A DNA stretch of 64,000 bases from Deltaproteobacteria bacterium (GTDB lineage Bacteria > Myxococcota_A > Polyangia > HGW-17), in the NCBI GenBank assembly GCA_016937155.1, contig JAFGWM010000079.1:18423-82422 (forward strand), in the 5' to 3' direction. Of this stretch, positions 9,052-19,297 are shown piece after piece (within the stretch, counting starts at the first letter, position 1; every line of letters begins with the position of its first letter). Under the pieces are notes generated by a model that made no database searches, was not told the DNA's origin, and saw only the letters and a program-made list of their open reading frames with translations. The position numbers were made by a program, and so were the translations under genes.

Positions 9052-12000
9052 ATGCAAAGTGGACTATTCGCTGTAATTATAAACGATGACTCTATCCAGT
9101 TGAAACTGATTTCCTCAATATTAAAAAAAGCCGGTTTTAAAACTGCTGAATTTTCTATGGGCAGCGATGCACTGGATTTTCTGAAGGAAAATACTCCTGA
9201 TTTAATAATTACAGATCTTTATATGCCTGAAATTGATGGGTGGCAAATCTGCAGACAAATTAAAACCAGTGTATATCATCATCTTCATAAAACACCAGTC
9301 TGCATAACAAGTGCCACCTTTTCCGGTATGGACAGTTATACCAACCATCCTGGAATCCCTGGCGCTGATCTATTTATTTCATTTCCAATTAATTCAAGGG
9401 AGATGATAAAAAAAATTAATTCCCTTATGATAAATCATTCTGACAATGGACAGACCATAGATATTTTATTGGGTATTTCCGATGAGGATGTCCTCCATGA
9501 TCTCTCACACTCAATTTCTTTTGGAAATCTAAAAGCTCACAGTTTCCAGGATGTAAATGAGTTTTATGGGGAAATTCAAACCGGAAAATACTCTCTGATT
9601 ATTGCTGATCACACTATACTCATGTCTAATAACACCAGTTCAGACTTCGATAAAACTCCTGTGCTGGGAATTCTTAACTGGTATGATGGTGAAAAAGTAA
9701 AAGATTTCTGGAACAAGGGTATTACTAATTTTGCGGTTCATCCTTTTGATAAGAATTATATCAAACAGTTATGTTTATTTCTTCTCCAGAAGAAAGATTC
9801 TCTGGATCTGGAAAAACTTCTGGATTCAAGAACCAGAGAACTTTCAATATCAACATCAATTCTTTCAGAAATTCAAAATGTTGCCCATATCGGAAACTGG
9901 AAATTCAATTCAAAATCTCACAATCTTTTCTGGTCTGAAGAGGTGTACCGTATTTTCGGGATCCGCAATGATGAAACTCTTATTACCTACAGCAAATTAC
10001 TATCTTTAATACATCCTGAAGATCTTGAATCTTTCAAGCACCTTTGCTCGGAATCCACATATTTAAAAGGTGTATCTAATGAATTTGAACACCGGATAGT
10101 ACGTGAAAATGATGGAGAAATCAGAACAGTTATTGAGAAATTTTTTAATGAATCCGCAAATGATGGGTCAGTGGATACAGTTGGCATAGTTTACGACATA
10201 ACTGAAAAACGAACAGTGGAAAACGAGCTTACCAGAAGCATTTCAACCCTTAATGAGAATGCTCAGGTCATGAAAATTGTTCTTGATACTACTGATATTC
10301 ATGTTGCTTTTCTTGATACTGATTTTAATTTCATCTGGGTCAATAGAATTTATGCTGAAAAAAACAACTCTGACCCTCAATATTTTCAAGGAAAAAATCA
10401 TTTTGAGCTGTTTCCTGATGAAGAAAACATAAAAATTTTCAAGAGTGTTATTGATACCGGAAAACCATATATAGCAAATGCCCGCAAATTCATTTTAAAA
10501 CAAAATGAAACCGAAATTACCTCATGGTGGGACTGGAGTCTGATTCCTGTAAGAACTGATGAATCAATCACAGGCCTTGTGCTTTCCCTCAGGGAAGTTA
10601 CTTCACAGGTTCTTGAACAACAAAAGGAAAAGAAAACATCTGTAAGACAACAAAAAGAAAACATGATAATTGCTCAGATTGCAACATCAGATGAACTCGC
10701 CACAGGTGATATCAAAAAACTGGCTGAGAAAATTACAGAAGAGGTTTGTACCAAAATGGGTGTATCCCGTGTTGGGATATGGCTTTTCACTGAAGATGAG
10801 ACAACACTCAAATGCCTTGACAATTTCTCATTGAAGGCAGAAATACACGAAAAAGATGCAGTGCTTCTGGAAAATGATTTCAGAAATGAGTTTTCACATC
10901 TTAAAATGGAGAAATTCGTTGATGCACATGATGCATGGGCGGATCCAAGAACTCATGGTTACCTGGAAAGTTATTTAAAACCACATAATATCAGGTCAAT
11001 GCTGGATACAGTCATCAGATCCGGTGGAAAAACGCTAGGAACAATCTGCCTTGAATATACGGATAAAATACATCACTGGGAAGAAGACGAGATTTCATTC
11101 GGGTGCCAGTTAGCTGATCAGTTTGCTCTGGCAATTTCCAATATGGAACTTCAGAAGGCTACCGAAAGGTGGAAAGAAGCCAGAAATATGGCGAAAATTG
11201 GAGACTGGGAATATTCAACTTCAACAGATACACTGAAAGGCAGTGAAGAACTGTTTAAAATCATCGGAATTCCAGTGGATATTGAGAAAAACCCATCCTT
11301 CATTGTGCCATACGCAGAATTTGAGAGTTCAGTTAAGAATTTCAGCAACGTCGTTCCTTATCTAAAAAAAGTCAGTTCAGAAAACGGTAAAATTGATATC
11401 GAATTTGAAATTATTAATCAAATCACAGGAGAGACTCACTTCTTACATACGCTGGGTAAACATAAAGAAGGCACTGACGGAGTTTCTAGAGTAATTACAG
11501 GAACAATACAGGATATCACAGAAAAAAAACTGAGAGAGAAAGCACTTCAGGAAAGTGAACACAAACTCAGATCTGTTTTCGATAACAGTGTAGATTTTCT
11601 AATGCTTCTAGATAAGGAACATCGGATAACCATGATTAACAGACCTGAAGAAGGTCTTAAAAGTGAAAGTCTTGTCAACAAACCTCTTTTCACCCTAGTT
11701 GAACCAAAAGATCAACAAAGGGTAAAACAACATCTTGATGCAGCATTGAACGGTGAAGGTGTTCAAACATATGAGACTGTATACCAAAGACCTTCGGGAG
11801 AAACGGTATATTTCAGTTCAATTGCATCCCCGGTTATATTTGATGGAGAAATAAGTGGTTTAGTTATTTCCTCTAGGGATATTACAGAACGTATAAATTT
11901 ACTTGAGAAAAATAAAATCCTTGAAAAGCAGTATTTTCAGGCTCAGAAAATGGAGGCTGTCGGAAGACTTGCAGGGGGGGTTGCCCATGATTTCAATAAT

Positions 12001-13080
12001 GTGCTCTGTGCAATTTCAGGAAACACATCATTACTTTTGGATGACATTTCAGAACATCATCCATTCAGAGAATCAATATCCGAAATTCATGATGCGGCGA
12101 AAAGAGCCGGGGATTTAACAAAACAACTGTTACTGTTTTCAAGCAGACAGGTTATCGAACCCACCAATTTGAATTTAAATTCACTTATTAAAAATATTAT
12201 ACCAATGCTGAATAGGCTCCTTGGAGAAAAAATAACTCTTGAGACAAATTTCAAATCGTCAGAAACAAGCATTTCCGGTGATATAGCACAGATGGAGCAG
12301 ATTCTTTTAAATCTTATAATTAACGCCAGAGACGCCATGCCCGATGGTGGAAAAATTGCTATTGAAACCGGTGTTGAGGAAAAACAGAGTGTGGTCACTG
12401 CTACAGGATTACTTCCCGAAGGTCTTTACTCGGTTTTAACTGTAGAGGATACAGGACATGGAATAGAGAGAGAAATACTTGATAAAATTTTTGATCCTTT
12501 CTTTACAACCAAGGAAACAGGAAAAGGAACAGGTCTTGGCCTTTCAACAGTGCTGGGAATTGTGAAGCAGAACAGTGCAGGAATTGATGTTATAACAAAA
12601 CATCAACTGGGGACAAAATTCATAATTTATTTCCCGTTCAAATCACCTGAGATATCACAAAGCAGGTCCCGTACTAAAAGCTCATTTCAAAAAGGCCATG
12701 AGACCATTCTTCTGGTAGAGGATGAAGATATTGTAAGAAATGTAGGCAGGAGAATACTTGAAAATTATGGTTACAGGGTTCTGGAGGCAGAATCGGGAAT
12801 AGAAGCCATTGAAATTTCCAGAAATTATTCCGGAAAGATAGACTTACTGCTTACTGATGTTGTAATGCCTGATATCAATGGAAAAGAACTAAGCGAGAAG
12901 CTATATTTAACAAGACCTGATATGGAAATACTGTTCACATCAGGTTATACTCAGAATGTCATTGCACAGCATGGAATACTGGAAAAAGGAATTAATTTTA
13001 TTCCCAAACCCTACAGTGTTGAAACTTTAACTGTGAAAGTCAGAAAAATTCTGGATAAAAAACAGGAAAATTCTGAATAA
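9052..13080 (+). CDS. Hybrid sensor histidine kinase (REC-REC-PAS-PAS-GAF-PAS-PAS-HK-REC)
   Basis: A 1342-residue cytosolic phosphorelay protein. The N-terminal receiver (1-125) has its acceptor at Asp55 ([13 protein letters not shown]). A second receiver-like domain follows (135-255) with Asp186 at the acceptor position but a weaker consensus. Then come PAS domains at about 285-390 and 405-520, GAF at 546-700, and PAS at 710-826 and 835-950. The HisKA domain has the phospho-acceptor His979 ([10 protein letters not shown]). The ATPase shows N (NLIINARDA), G1 (DTGHG) and G2 (GKGTGLGLS) boxes. The C-terminal receiver has Asp1269 ([13 protein letters not shown]). No transmembrane segment is seen. 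The kinase core and last receiver closely match those of the kinase at 22192-25053, so the two are paralogues. No output response regulator is adjacent; the partner must lie elsewhere. Confidence 0.93.
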   Translation: MQSGLFAVIINDDSIQLKLISSILKKAGFKTAEFSMGSDALDFLKENTPDLIITDLYMPEIDGWQICRQIKTSVYHHLHKTPVCITSATFSGMDSYTNHPGIPGADLFISFPINSREMIKKINSLMINHSDNGQTIDILLGISDEDVLHDLSHSISFGNLKAHSFQDVNEFYGEIQTGKYSLIIADHTILMSNNTSSDFDKTPVLGILNWYDGEKVKDFWNKGITNFAVHPFDKNYIKQLCLFLLQKKDSLDLEKLLDSRTRELSISTSILSEIQNVAHIGNWKFNSKSHNLFWSEEVYRIFGIRNDETLITYSKLLSLIHPEDLESFKHLCSESTYLKGVSNEFEHRIVRENDGEIRTVIEKFFNESANDGSVDTVGIVYDITEKRTVENELTRSISTLNENAQVMKIVLDTTDIHVAFLDTDFNFIWVNRIYAEKNNSDPQYFQGKNHFELFPDEENIKIFKSVIDTGKPYIANARKFILKQNETEITSWWDWSLIPVRTDESITGLVLSLREVTSQVLEQQKEKKTSVRQQKENMIIAQIATSDELATGDIKKLAEKITEEVCTKMGVSRVGIWLFTEDETTLKCLDNFSLKAEIHEKDAVLLENDFRNEFSHLKMEKFVDAHDAWADPRTHGYLESYLKPHNIRSMLDTVIRSGGKTLGTICLEYTDKIHHWEEDEISFGCQLADQFALAISNMELQKATERWKEARNMAKIGDWEYSTSTDTLKGSEELFKIIGIPVDIEKNPSFIVPYAEFESSVKNFSNVVPYLKKVSSENGKIDIEFEIINQITGETHFLHTLGKHKEGTDGVSRVITGTIQDITEKKLREKALQESEHKLRSVFDNSVDFLMLLDKEHRITMINRPEEGLKSESLVNKPLFTLVEPKDQQRVKQHLDAALNGEGVQTYETVYQRPSGETVYFSSIASPVIFDGEISGLVISSRDITERINLLEKNKILEKQYFQAQKMEAVGRLAGGVAHDFNNVLCAISGNTSLLLDDISEHHPFRESISEIHDAAKRAGDLTKQLLLFSSRQVIEPTNLNLNSLIKNIIPMLNRLLGEKITLETNFKSSETSISGDIAQMEQILLNLIINARDAMPDGGKIAIETGVEEKQSVVTATGLLPEGLYSVLTVEDTGHGIEREILDKIFDPFFTTKETGKGTGLGLSTVLGIVKQNSAGIDVITKHQLGTKFIIYFPFKSPEISQSRSRTKSSFQKGHETILLVEDEDIVRNVGRRILENYGYRVLEAESGIEAIEISRNYSGKIDLLLTDVVMPDINGKELSEKLYLTRPDMEILFTSGYTQNVIAQHGILEKGINFIPKPYSVETLTVKVRKILDKKQENSE

Positions 13081-13087
13081 ATACTTT

Positions 13088-13603
13088 CTAGAAAATTTCC
13101 CTGGTCAGTAATTCTGCAAGAGTTTTTAAAAAAGTAAGTTCTGTATCGAGCCATTTGCGCTTGATACAGCATTCATCAAAACCTACAAATCCCAGTATTT
13201 CATTATTTTTCACACAGGGATATACAACAAGAGATTTTATACCCTGTGGCATTAAAACATCTATCAGGTCTTCAGGTAACTTAAAAATATCCTCACAATA
13301 GATCCTACCATCCTTTTTCAAAAATTTTCTCCAAGATGGAATCACTCTGTAGGAAATATTCTGAAGCACTTCTTTCTGAGGTAAAATTCCTGTATTGCAC
13401 CACTCGTAGGTATTTGAAGTGGATCCCCCTTTATCATCATCCTCAAAAATATAAACTCTGCTGACGCCAAGTAGTTTTCCTATTTTTTCCAGTACAGTGT
13501 TGATTTTGTAATCCAGTTCCCCTGATTCAATAAAAATCTGTTCAACCTGTTTAAAAAAATTATCCTCTGTCAGCATTCCGAATACCTTCTGAAACTCTCT
13601 CAA
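13088..13603 (-). CDS. Stand-alone GAF domain protein
   Basis: A 171-residue protein consisting essentially of one GAF domain. Its motifs SRVYIFEDDDKGG, TSNTYEWCN, MPQGIKSL and GFVGFDEC align closely with the GAF domain inside the PAS/GAF protein at 6439-8469, so one probably arose from the other. It converges on the hybrid kinase with only seven bases between stop codons. The start could be TTG at 13603 (preceded by AAGGTG) or ATG at 13576 (preceded by AGAAGGT), removing nine residues; both sites are plausible. The conserved cysteine in the YEWC motif is retained. The ligand is unknown; a role as a competing or diffusible sensor module is inference. Confidence 0.8.
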   Translation of the reverse strand: MREFQKVFGMLTEDNFFKQVEQIFIESGELDYKINTVLEKIGKLLGVSRVYIFEDDDKGGSTSNTYEWCNTGILPQKEVLQNISYRVIPSWRKFLKKDGRIYCEDIFKLPEDLIDVLMPQGIKSLVVYPCVKNNEILGFVGFDECCIKRKWLDTELTFLKTLAELLTREIF

Positions 13604-13739
13604 ATAAACACCTTATCGACAATGCACTACTGTAATAAAATACTACGATAAAAATACGCTTAATTATTTTAATTAGGTCAAAATATTTAAAAGTCAACCC
13701 CATGTCTTTCGGTTTTTGCTGATTTACAGAATACTGAAT

Positions 13740-15983
13740 TTATAGATCTATAATTTTATTAAGGGTAAGACTCGGTCTCATCGCCTTTGATGCAAGTATT
13801 TCATCCGGTTTATAATATCCACCTATATCCACAACCTGTCCCTGAGATGAATTAAGTTCATCAATAATTTTCAATTCATTTGCGATCAGTTCAGTTGCAA
13901 CACCAGTGAATTTTTCCTTCAACTGAATGTCTTCATTCTGGTTTGCAAGCTCCTGTGCCCAGTACATAGCCAGATAAAAATGACTCCCCCTGTTATCAAT
14001 TTCGTTAACCTTCCTTGATGGCGATTTATTATTTTCAAGGAACAACCCGGTTGCCCTGTCCAGACTTTTAGCAAGAACAGCAGCCTTTGGATTATTGAAT
14101 TTCATAGAAAGATGTTCGAGTGATGCCGCAAGTGCAAGGAACTCACCAAGAGAATCCCATCTCAAATGACCTTCCTCCTGAAACTGTTGCACGTGTTTGG
14201 GAGCACTTCCACCGGCTCCTGTCTCGAAAAGACCTCCACCATTCATCAGTGGAACAATAGATAACATTTTCGCGCTGGTTCCAACTTCAAGAATCGGAAA
14301 CAGATCTGTCAGATAATCCCTGAGGACATTACCTGTAACACTGATGGTATCAAGGCCGTTTGAAAGTCGCCTGCATGAATAAAGAGTGGCTTCCGCCGGT
14401 GATTTTATAAGTATTTCCAGACCTTCAGTATCATAATTCTTGAGGTATTTTTCCACCTTCTTTATTAACTGATTATCATGAGCTCTTTCACTGTCCAGCC
14501 AGAAAACTGCCGGACTTTTTGAAAGGCGGGCTCTGTTCACCCCAAGCTTAACCCAATCCTGAATGGGGAGATCCTTAACCTGACACATTCTGAAAATATC
14601 ATTTTTTTCCAGTTCCTGTTCAAGAAGTACATTTCCAGACTGGCTCACAATCCTTATTGTACCGTCTTCCGGACTAAGGAAAGTTTTATCATGTGAACCA
14701 TATTCTTCAGCTTTCTGAGCCATAAGACCAACATTCTGAACACTGCCCATTGTCACTGGATTAAATGCACCGTATTTTTTACAGTAATCAATCACAGTGG
14801 AATATACACCGGCATATGAACTGTCAGGAATCACAAACTTGGTATCATGAGCTTTACCGTCCCTACCCCACATTTTTCCTGAATTTCGTATTGCGGCGGG
14901 CATTGACGCATCAATGATCACATCACTGGGCACGTGCAGATTGGTAATACCCTTGTCTGAATTAACCATTGCCAGTTCAGGCATTTTCTCATAGCACGCC
15001 ATGAGATCCTTTTCGATCTCTGTTCTTTTCAATTCATCCAGTTCACTCAGGTGCGAGTACAGGTCACCAAGCCCGTTGTTGGGATTTACTCCCAGTTTTT
15101 TAAAATCATCACTGTACTTTTCAAATACATCACGGAAAAATACACTTACAACGTGTCCGAAAATTACCGGATCACTGACTTTCATCATTGTAGCTTTAAG
15201 ATGCACACTAAATAGAATACCTTTTGCTTTGGCATCAGCAATCTGTTCCGCGATAAATTCCCTAAGCGCCCTGATACTCATGTAGCTTGAATCCACAACC
15301 TCGCCATCAAGCAAATTGATTCCATCTTTCAGAACTGTAATTTTACCATCGGAAGTCACATGTTCAATGCGGCATTGACCAGCATCGGCAGACGTAACCG
15401 TGGTTGATTTTTCATTTGATCTGAGGTCGCCATGAGTCATGTGAGAAACATGGGATAGAGAATCAGCACTCCAGGGCCCCATTGAGTGGGGATGATTTCT
15501 TGCATAGTTTTTAACGCTGGAGGGAGCTCTTCTATCCGAATTACCTTCTCGTAAAACCGGGTTTACAGCACTACCCTTTATTTTATCAAAGATGGCTTTA
15601 TTTTTTCTTTCCTCATCATTTGCAGGTTCTTCAATATACTCGGGAATATCATAACCTTTTCCCTGAAGTTCCCTTATTGTGGCTTTCAACTGGGGAATTG
15701 ATGCACTGATACAGGGAAGCTTGATAACATTTGCTTCGGGCTGCTTAACCAGATGCCCGAGTTCATCAAGATCATCTGTCTGACGTAATTCCTCTTTTAA
15801 TCTTTCAGAAAATTTTGCTATGGTCCTTCCAGCTAATGAGATATCTCTTGTTTCCACTGAAATTCCAGCTGCTCTGGTAAAAGACCTGATTATCGGGAGC
15901 AGTGAATAGGTGGCCAATGCGGGAGCCTCATCTACAACTGTGTAGATAATCTTTGCGCTCTTTGAATCTAATTGATCGGTCAT
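13740..15983 (-). CDS. icd: Monomeric NADP-dependent isocitrate dehydrogenase
   Basis: A 747-residue enzyme of the monomeric IDH family (usual length about 740), which oxidatively decarboxylates isocitrate to 2-oxoglutarate with NADP in the TCA cycle. Family signatures run along the whole length: [19 protein letters not shown] at the N-terminus, the substrate-binding segment EGNSDRRAP near residue 150, and [14 protein letters not shown] near 265. Near the C-terminus, [18 protein letters not shown] and YLAMYWAQ are also typical. It is unrelated in fold details to the homodimeric Icd. ATG 15983 is preceded by AAGGAGA. It stands alone on its strand, between the GAF gene and a divergently transcribed lipoprotein, so it is probably a single transcription unit. 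Confidence 0.95.
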   Translation of the reverse strand: MTDQLDSKSAKIIYTVVDEAPALATYSLLPIIRSFTRAAGISVETRDISLAGRTIAKFSERLKEELRQTDDLDELGHLVKQPEANVIKLPCISASIPQLKATIRELQGKGYDIPEYIEEPANDEERKNKAIFDKIKGSAVNPVLREGNSDRRAPSSVKNYARNHPHSMGPWSADSLSHVSHMTHGDLRSNEKSTTVTSADAGQCRIEHVTSDGKITVLKDGINLLDGEVVDSSYMSIRALREFIAEQIADAKAKGILFSVHLKATMMKVSDPVIFGHVVSVFFRDVFEKYSDDFKKLGVNPNNGLGDLYSHLSELDELKRTEIEKDLMACYEKMPELAMVNSDKGITNLHVPSDVIIDASMPAAIRNSGKMWGRDGKAHDTKFVIPDSSYAGVYSTVIDYCKKYGAFNPVTMGSVQNVGLMAQKAEEYGSHDKTFLSPEDGTIRIVSQSGNVLLEQELEKNDIFRMCQVKDLPIQDWVKLGVNRARLSKSPAVFWLDSERAHDNQLIKKVEKYLKNYDTEGLEILIKSPAEATLYSCRRLSNGLDTISVTGNVLRDYLTDLFPILEVGTSAKMLSIVPLMNGGGLFETGAGGSAPKHVQQFQEEGHLRWDSLGEFLALAASLEHLSMKFNNPKAAVLAKSLDRATGLFLENNKSPSRKVNEIDNRGSHFYLAMYWAQELANQNEDIQLKEKFTGVATELIANELKIIDELNSSQGQVVDIGGYYKPDEILASKAMRPSLTLNKIIDL

Positions 15984-16310
15984 GAATTCTTCTCCTTAAA
16001 TTTGGTTAAAGGTCAATTTTCTCTCTACATCATTTTCACAATTGATATCAACCAAAATCGACAAATCTTACAATGAAAGTTTTATCTCTTCTGTTTACTG
16101 TCCCGGGTTAATTTTTTCAGAACAAAACTGGATAACCATACTTCAGGGACACCAATTCCGGTTACAACTCCAAGTAATTGTAACAGATGATATTTAATCA
16201 ACTATTTCAGTATCCACACATATTTTGCTAACCATCAGCTTTACTCTTAAACGATTTTGAGTCAGATTAAAGAGATCTCAATGTGGCTGTATACTTTAAA
16301 GGTGGTTTAT
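15984..16310. promoter_or_regulatory. Divergent intergenic region (icd / RCC1 lipoprotein)
   Basis: This 327-bp non-coding stretch must contain the promoters of both divergent genes; no unambiguous -35/-10 pair was found. It holds one sequence (16102-16118, CCCGGGTTAATTTTTTC) resembling the core of the 63.6-kb tandem array unit (CCCAGGTTAGTTTTTTC), with two transitions. The ribosome site of the lipoprotein (AAAGGTGG, 16298-16305) is at its right edge. Confidence 0.5.
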
Positions 16311-18038
16311 ATGAAAAATTTATTTATGATTATGGTGGCCTTACTTCTGGTATTGATTTCGGGTTGTTCCGAAGAGAAAGCTAAAAGTTGTGGTAACGGC
16401 ATTGTGGATACAGGGGAGGAATGTGATCCAAATGCTCTTTTGCAGGAGCAGTGCAATGATGTGGGATTCTATGGCGGAAATCTTTCATGCAATGAAGATT
16501 GTACCTACAACACATCAGGTTGCAGTGGTTCCTGTGGTGATGGAATTATAGATGTCACTGACGGGGAAGAATGTGATTCAGGAATTTCCGAAGAAGTGAA
16601 CTGTGAATCCATTGGTTATTATAGAGGAAATCTTAGCTGCAATTCAGAGTGCAGATTTGATATTTCTGAATGCGAAAGATGCGGTGATGGTGTCGTAAAC
16701 GAAGATGACGGAGAAGAGTGCGAGCCTGAAACAGGTGTTTCAATGACCTGTGAAGACTTCAGTTACTACGGAGGAAATCTTTCTTGTTCCGATGAATGCA
16801 AAATGGATTTTTCATCTTGTGATGAATACGGATACTGTGGTGATAATGTTCTTCAGGGTGACTATGAAGAATGTGACACTGTTCCTGTGAACACTGAATG
16901 CAGAATTGAGGGACATCATGATGGTGAACTTGAATGTGATTCGGGGTGCTCTGTAAATTCAGACTCCTGTATTGACATTATACAGGTTGCCACAGGAATG
17001 ACTCACACATGTATTCTTACCAACATGGGTGATGTTTATTGTTTTGGTGAAAACAATCATGGTGAACTTGGAAACTTAAGTGCTGGTACATTCTCGATAG
17101 TACCAGTCATGGCAAACTTACCACAGCCGGCAATAAAAATCTCAACAGGAATCAGTTACACATGTGCGGTGCTGAATGATCACTCTGTATACTGCTGGGG
17201 ATGGAACTATGCCGGACAACTGGGAAACGGGAATACGGAAGATGCACACGAACCTGTGCAAACAAGTCTTGTTGCAGCAGCTGAAAATATTGATTGTGGC
17301 AGCTCACATACATGCGCCCTGTTAAGTAGTGGTCAAATTAGTTGCTGGGGTTCCAATTATTCAGGAGAACTTGGTAAAGGAGATACTGGAAATACTTCAT
17401 CAACCCCGACTCTTGTAACGGGAATAAACAATGGGATTATAGTGAAAAATGGCAGCGGATTTTCATGCGCGGTGAGAAGTGACAATACCCTCTGGTGCTG
17501 GGGTTCCAATAGTGATGAACAGTTGGGAAATGGCCAAAGCGAAGGTTCAAACGTTCCGGTTCAGGTGTCAAACGGGGAAGTATACCTCAGTAATGTGACA
17601 GATGTTGACTGTGGAGAAAGACACGCTTGCGCGATTTATTCAAATAATGTTGCCTGCTGGGGTGATGGTACTGATTATAAACTTGGAAATGGTACTGAAG
17701 ACGATGAGAGTTTTGCAAATCCGGTAAGCGACATCGAAAATCCTTCAAAAGTCGTATGTGGCACCTCATCAACTTTCGTCAAATCCAGCGATGGAAAATT
17801 CTACGTATGGGGTTCGAACTACATGGGGCAACTTGGTTTGGGAATAATCCAGAATTACTCCATTCTTCCATCTGAACTCACATCCATCAGTGGTATCACA
17901 GGATTTGACAGTGGAACCGATCACACCTGTGCATTTATCTCAAGCGGAATGGGATACTGCTGGGGCAACAATTCGCAGGGTCAGTTGGGAACCGGAAATC
18001 AGATTACCGAATCTGCCCCCACCCCTATTATTCCATGA
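16311..18038 (+). CDS. Lipoprotein with Cys-rich modules and RCC1 propeller
   Basis: A 575-residue surface or periplasmic lipoprotein. The start at ATG 16311 was chosen because AAAGGTGG lies five bases upstream and the N-terminus then gives a clean lipoprotein signal ending ISGC (Cys19). Four Cys-rich modules follow (about residues 24-220), each of about 45-50 residues with the pattern CG(N/D)G...EECD...C...Y.GNLSC...C......C, similar to the DUF4215/Myxococcus Cys-rich repeat. The rest (about 225-575) contains seven RCC1-type repeats with the motif CW(G)xNxxGQLG, predicted to close into a seven-bladed propeller; six of the blades keep a Cys in the CWG position or nearby. In bacteria such RCC1 lipoproteins are poorly characterised; binding of a protein or ligand is an inference. 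The same Cys-rich module heads the SBBP lipoprotein at 40280-42427. Confidence 0.88.
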   Translation: MKNLFMIMVALLLVLISGCSEEKAKSCGNGIVDTGEECDPNALLQEQCNDVGFYGGNLSCNEDCTYNTSGCSGSCGDGIIDVTDGEECDSGISEEVNCESIGYYRGNLSCNSECRFDISECERCGDGVVNEDDGEECEPETGVSMTCEDFSYYGGNLSCSDECKMDFSSCDEYGYCGDNVLQGDYEECDTVPVNTECRIEGHHDGELECDSGCSVNSDSCIDIIQVATGMTHTCILTNMGDVYCFGENNHGELGNLSAGTFSIVPVMANLPQPAIKISTGISYTCAVLNDHSVYCWGWNYAGQLGNGNTEDAHEPVQTSLVAAAENIDCGSSHTCALLSSGQISCWGSNYSGELGKGDTGNTSSTPTLVTGINNGIIVKNGSGFSCAVRSDNTLWCWGSNSDEQLGNGQSEGSNVPVQVSNGEVYLSNVTDVDCGERHACAIYSNNVACWGDGTDYKLGNGTEDDESFANPVSDIENPSKVVCGTSSTFVKSSDGKFYVWGSNYMGQLGLGIIQNYSILPSELTSISGITGFDSGTDHTCAFISSGMGYCWGNNSQGQLGTGNQITESAPTPIIP

Positions 18039-18172
18039 TATAGTCCAGACTCTGAAGTTATATCTTTTTTCCATTTTCGAAAAATACCTGAATGATTATC
18101 AAACCACAGAATACCTTATGAAGCTCAAACCTGTGTAAGACACACAAAATATATCCTAAAAACCATGGAAAC

Positions 18173-18201
18173 GGGATTTTCATATAATCCCAAATTTTTT
18201 A
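18173..18201 (+). terminator. Weak terminator-like hairpin
   Basis: GGGAT (18173-18177) and ATCCC (18187-18191) form a 5-bp stem with a 9-base loop, followed by AAATTTTTTA. It lies between the convergent lipoprotein and barrel genes. The stem is short, so the call is tentative. Confidence 0.3.
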
Positions 18202-18252
18202 TTTCATTGAGCTTTTAGTTAAAAACTTTTCCATAATTTCAATAATATAATA

Positions 18253-19077
18253 TTATTTTATTGACAGATAAAGAGCAGGTGAAGCTTTGATCTTTGTTGA
18301 TTCGGCATCTGTTCCATAATCCATTGAGCTTGTACCAAAACCGAATGCAACCCACCAGTCCTTGTAGAACCGGTAACTGCCATATAGAGCAACGTATGTG
18401 AGATTTAACTTATACTTGCACAAGGAGGTATCCTCCTGAGTGTCATCACAGAAATTTGCCCCTCTTGTGGCACCTTCAGAAAAAATTCCTATTTTCCATC
18501 TGTGGTTGATTTTATAGCCGAAATCCACATATCCTTCAATTATGTCATCACCATTACTCCCGGCTATGGAAAAAAGAATATCCAGATAATAACGCCCTGG
18601 AGTCCATCTTAAACCAAGACTGGTGCCAGCTCCCCCTCTTGTACTGCTTACCACTTCCTCCTCAGTGACGTTAAGTTCTCTGACATCGTTTGAATAAAAA
18701 ACGCCTGCATGTAAATCAATAGACAATACCAGATCCCTGTCCGGATTGCGGTAGAGATATCCAGCTCTTATGACTTTTACATACAAAGTATGGATGTACA
18801 TTTTCTTCTCATTTCCTTCATCATCCTTTCTTCTGAAAATGTTATTTCCCATCATTTGAACATCACCTGTACTGAAATAAAAATTCCTGAACCACAGAAA
18901 ACCCGGATGAGCCTTTATGTATTCACTACCTTCAAAACTTAGAAAAGTAACAGAAGGGGTTGAATAACCAAAATCTGAAGAAAAAATATAATTATCCTTT
19001 TTCATTTCAAGAGGAGAAGCTCCATATGAAATTCCGGACGAAAACAAAATATATGTTATAACCAAGCTCCTAAACAT
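18253..19077 (-). CDS. Exported beta-rich protein, probable outer membrane barrel
   Basis: A 274-residue protein of unknown family. ATG 19077 is preferred because AAAGGTGG precedes it by five bases and it begins the signal peptide directly (SLVITYILFSSGISYGA, cleavage after GA near residue 20); a GTG at 19101 would add eight residues. The mature part is rich in aromatic, Gly and alternating polar/hydrophobic residues, typical of beta-strands (RAGYLYRNPDRDLVLSIDL, YRFYKDWWVAFGFG), and its C-terminus ends in a strand-like LYLSIK segment. An outer membrane barrel is inferred from this pattern only. It is divergent from the FadL-like gene, with 220 bases between the starts, where promoters of both must lie. 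Confidence 0.65.
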   Translation of the reverse strand: MFRSLVITYILFSSGISYGASPLEMKKDNYIFSSDFGYSTPSVTFLSFEGSEYIKAHPGFLWFRNFYFSTGDVQMMGNNIFRRKDDEGNEKKMYIHTLYVKVIRAGYLYRNPDRDLVLSIDLHAGVFYSNDVRELNVTEEEVVSSTRGGAGTSLGLRWTPGRYYLDILFSIAGSNGDDIIEGYVDFGYKINHRWKIGIFSEGATRGANFCDDTQEDTSLCKYKLNLTYVALYGSYRFYKDWWVAFGFGTSSMDYGTDAESTKIKASPALYLSIK

Positions 19078-19297
19078 ATTTTTCCACCTTTGATTAACCA
19101 CAATGCAATATACAATTTTTTTGATAACACTTTTCGCCAGAACTGTACATCCATAGATTTTCCTGCTATAAGCTGACCGTGTTTAGAATTGTACTTAAAA
19201 TGATGATACTGAAAAACCCATCGAATTTGATGAAGTATTTTGCAATTGGGGAATTGCTTACGGAGATAACTTTAGATACTATGTCCGGAGAAATTTT

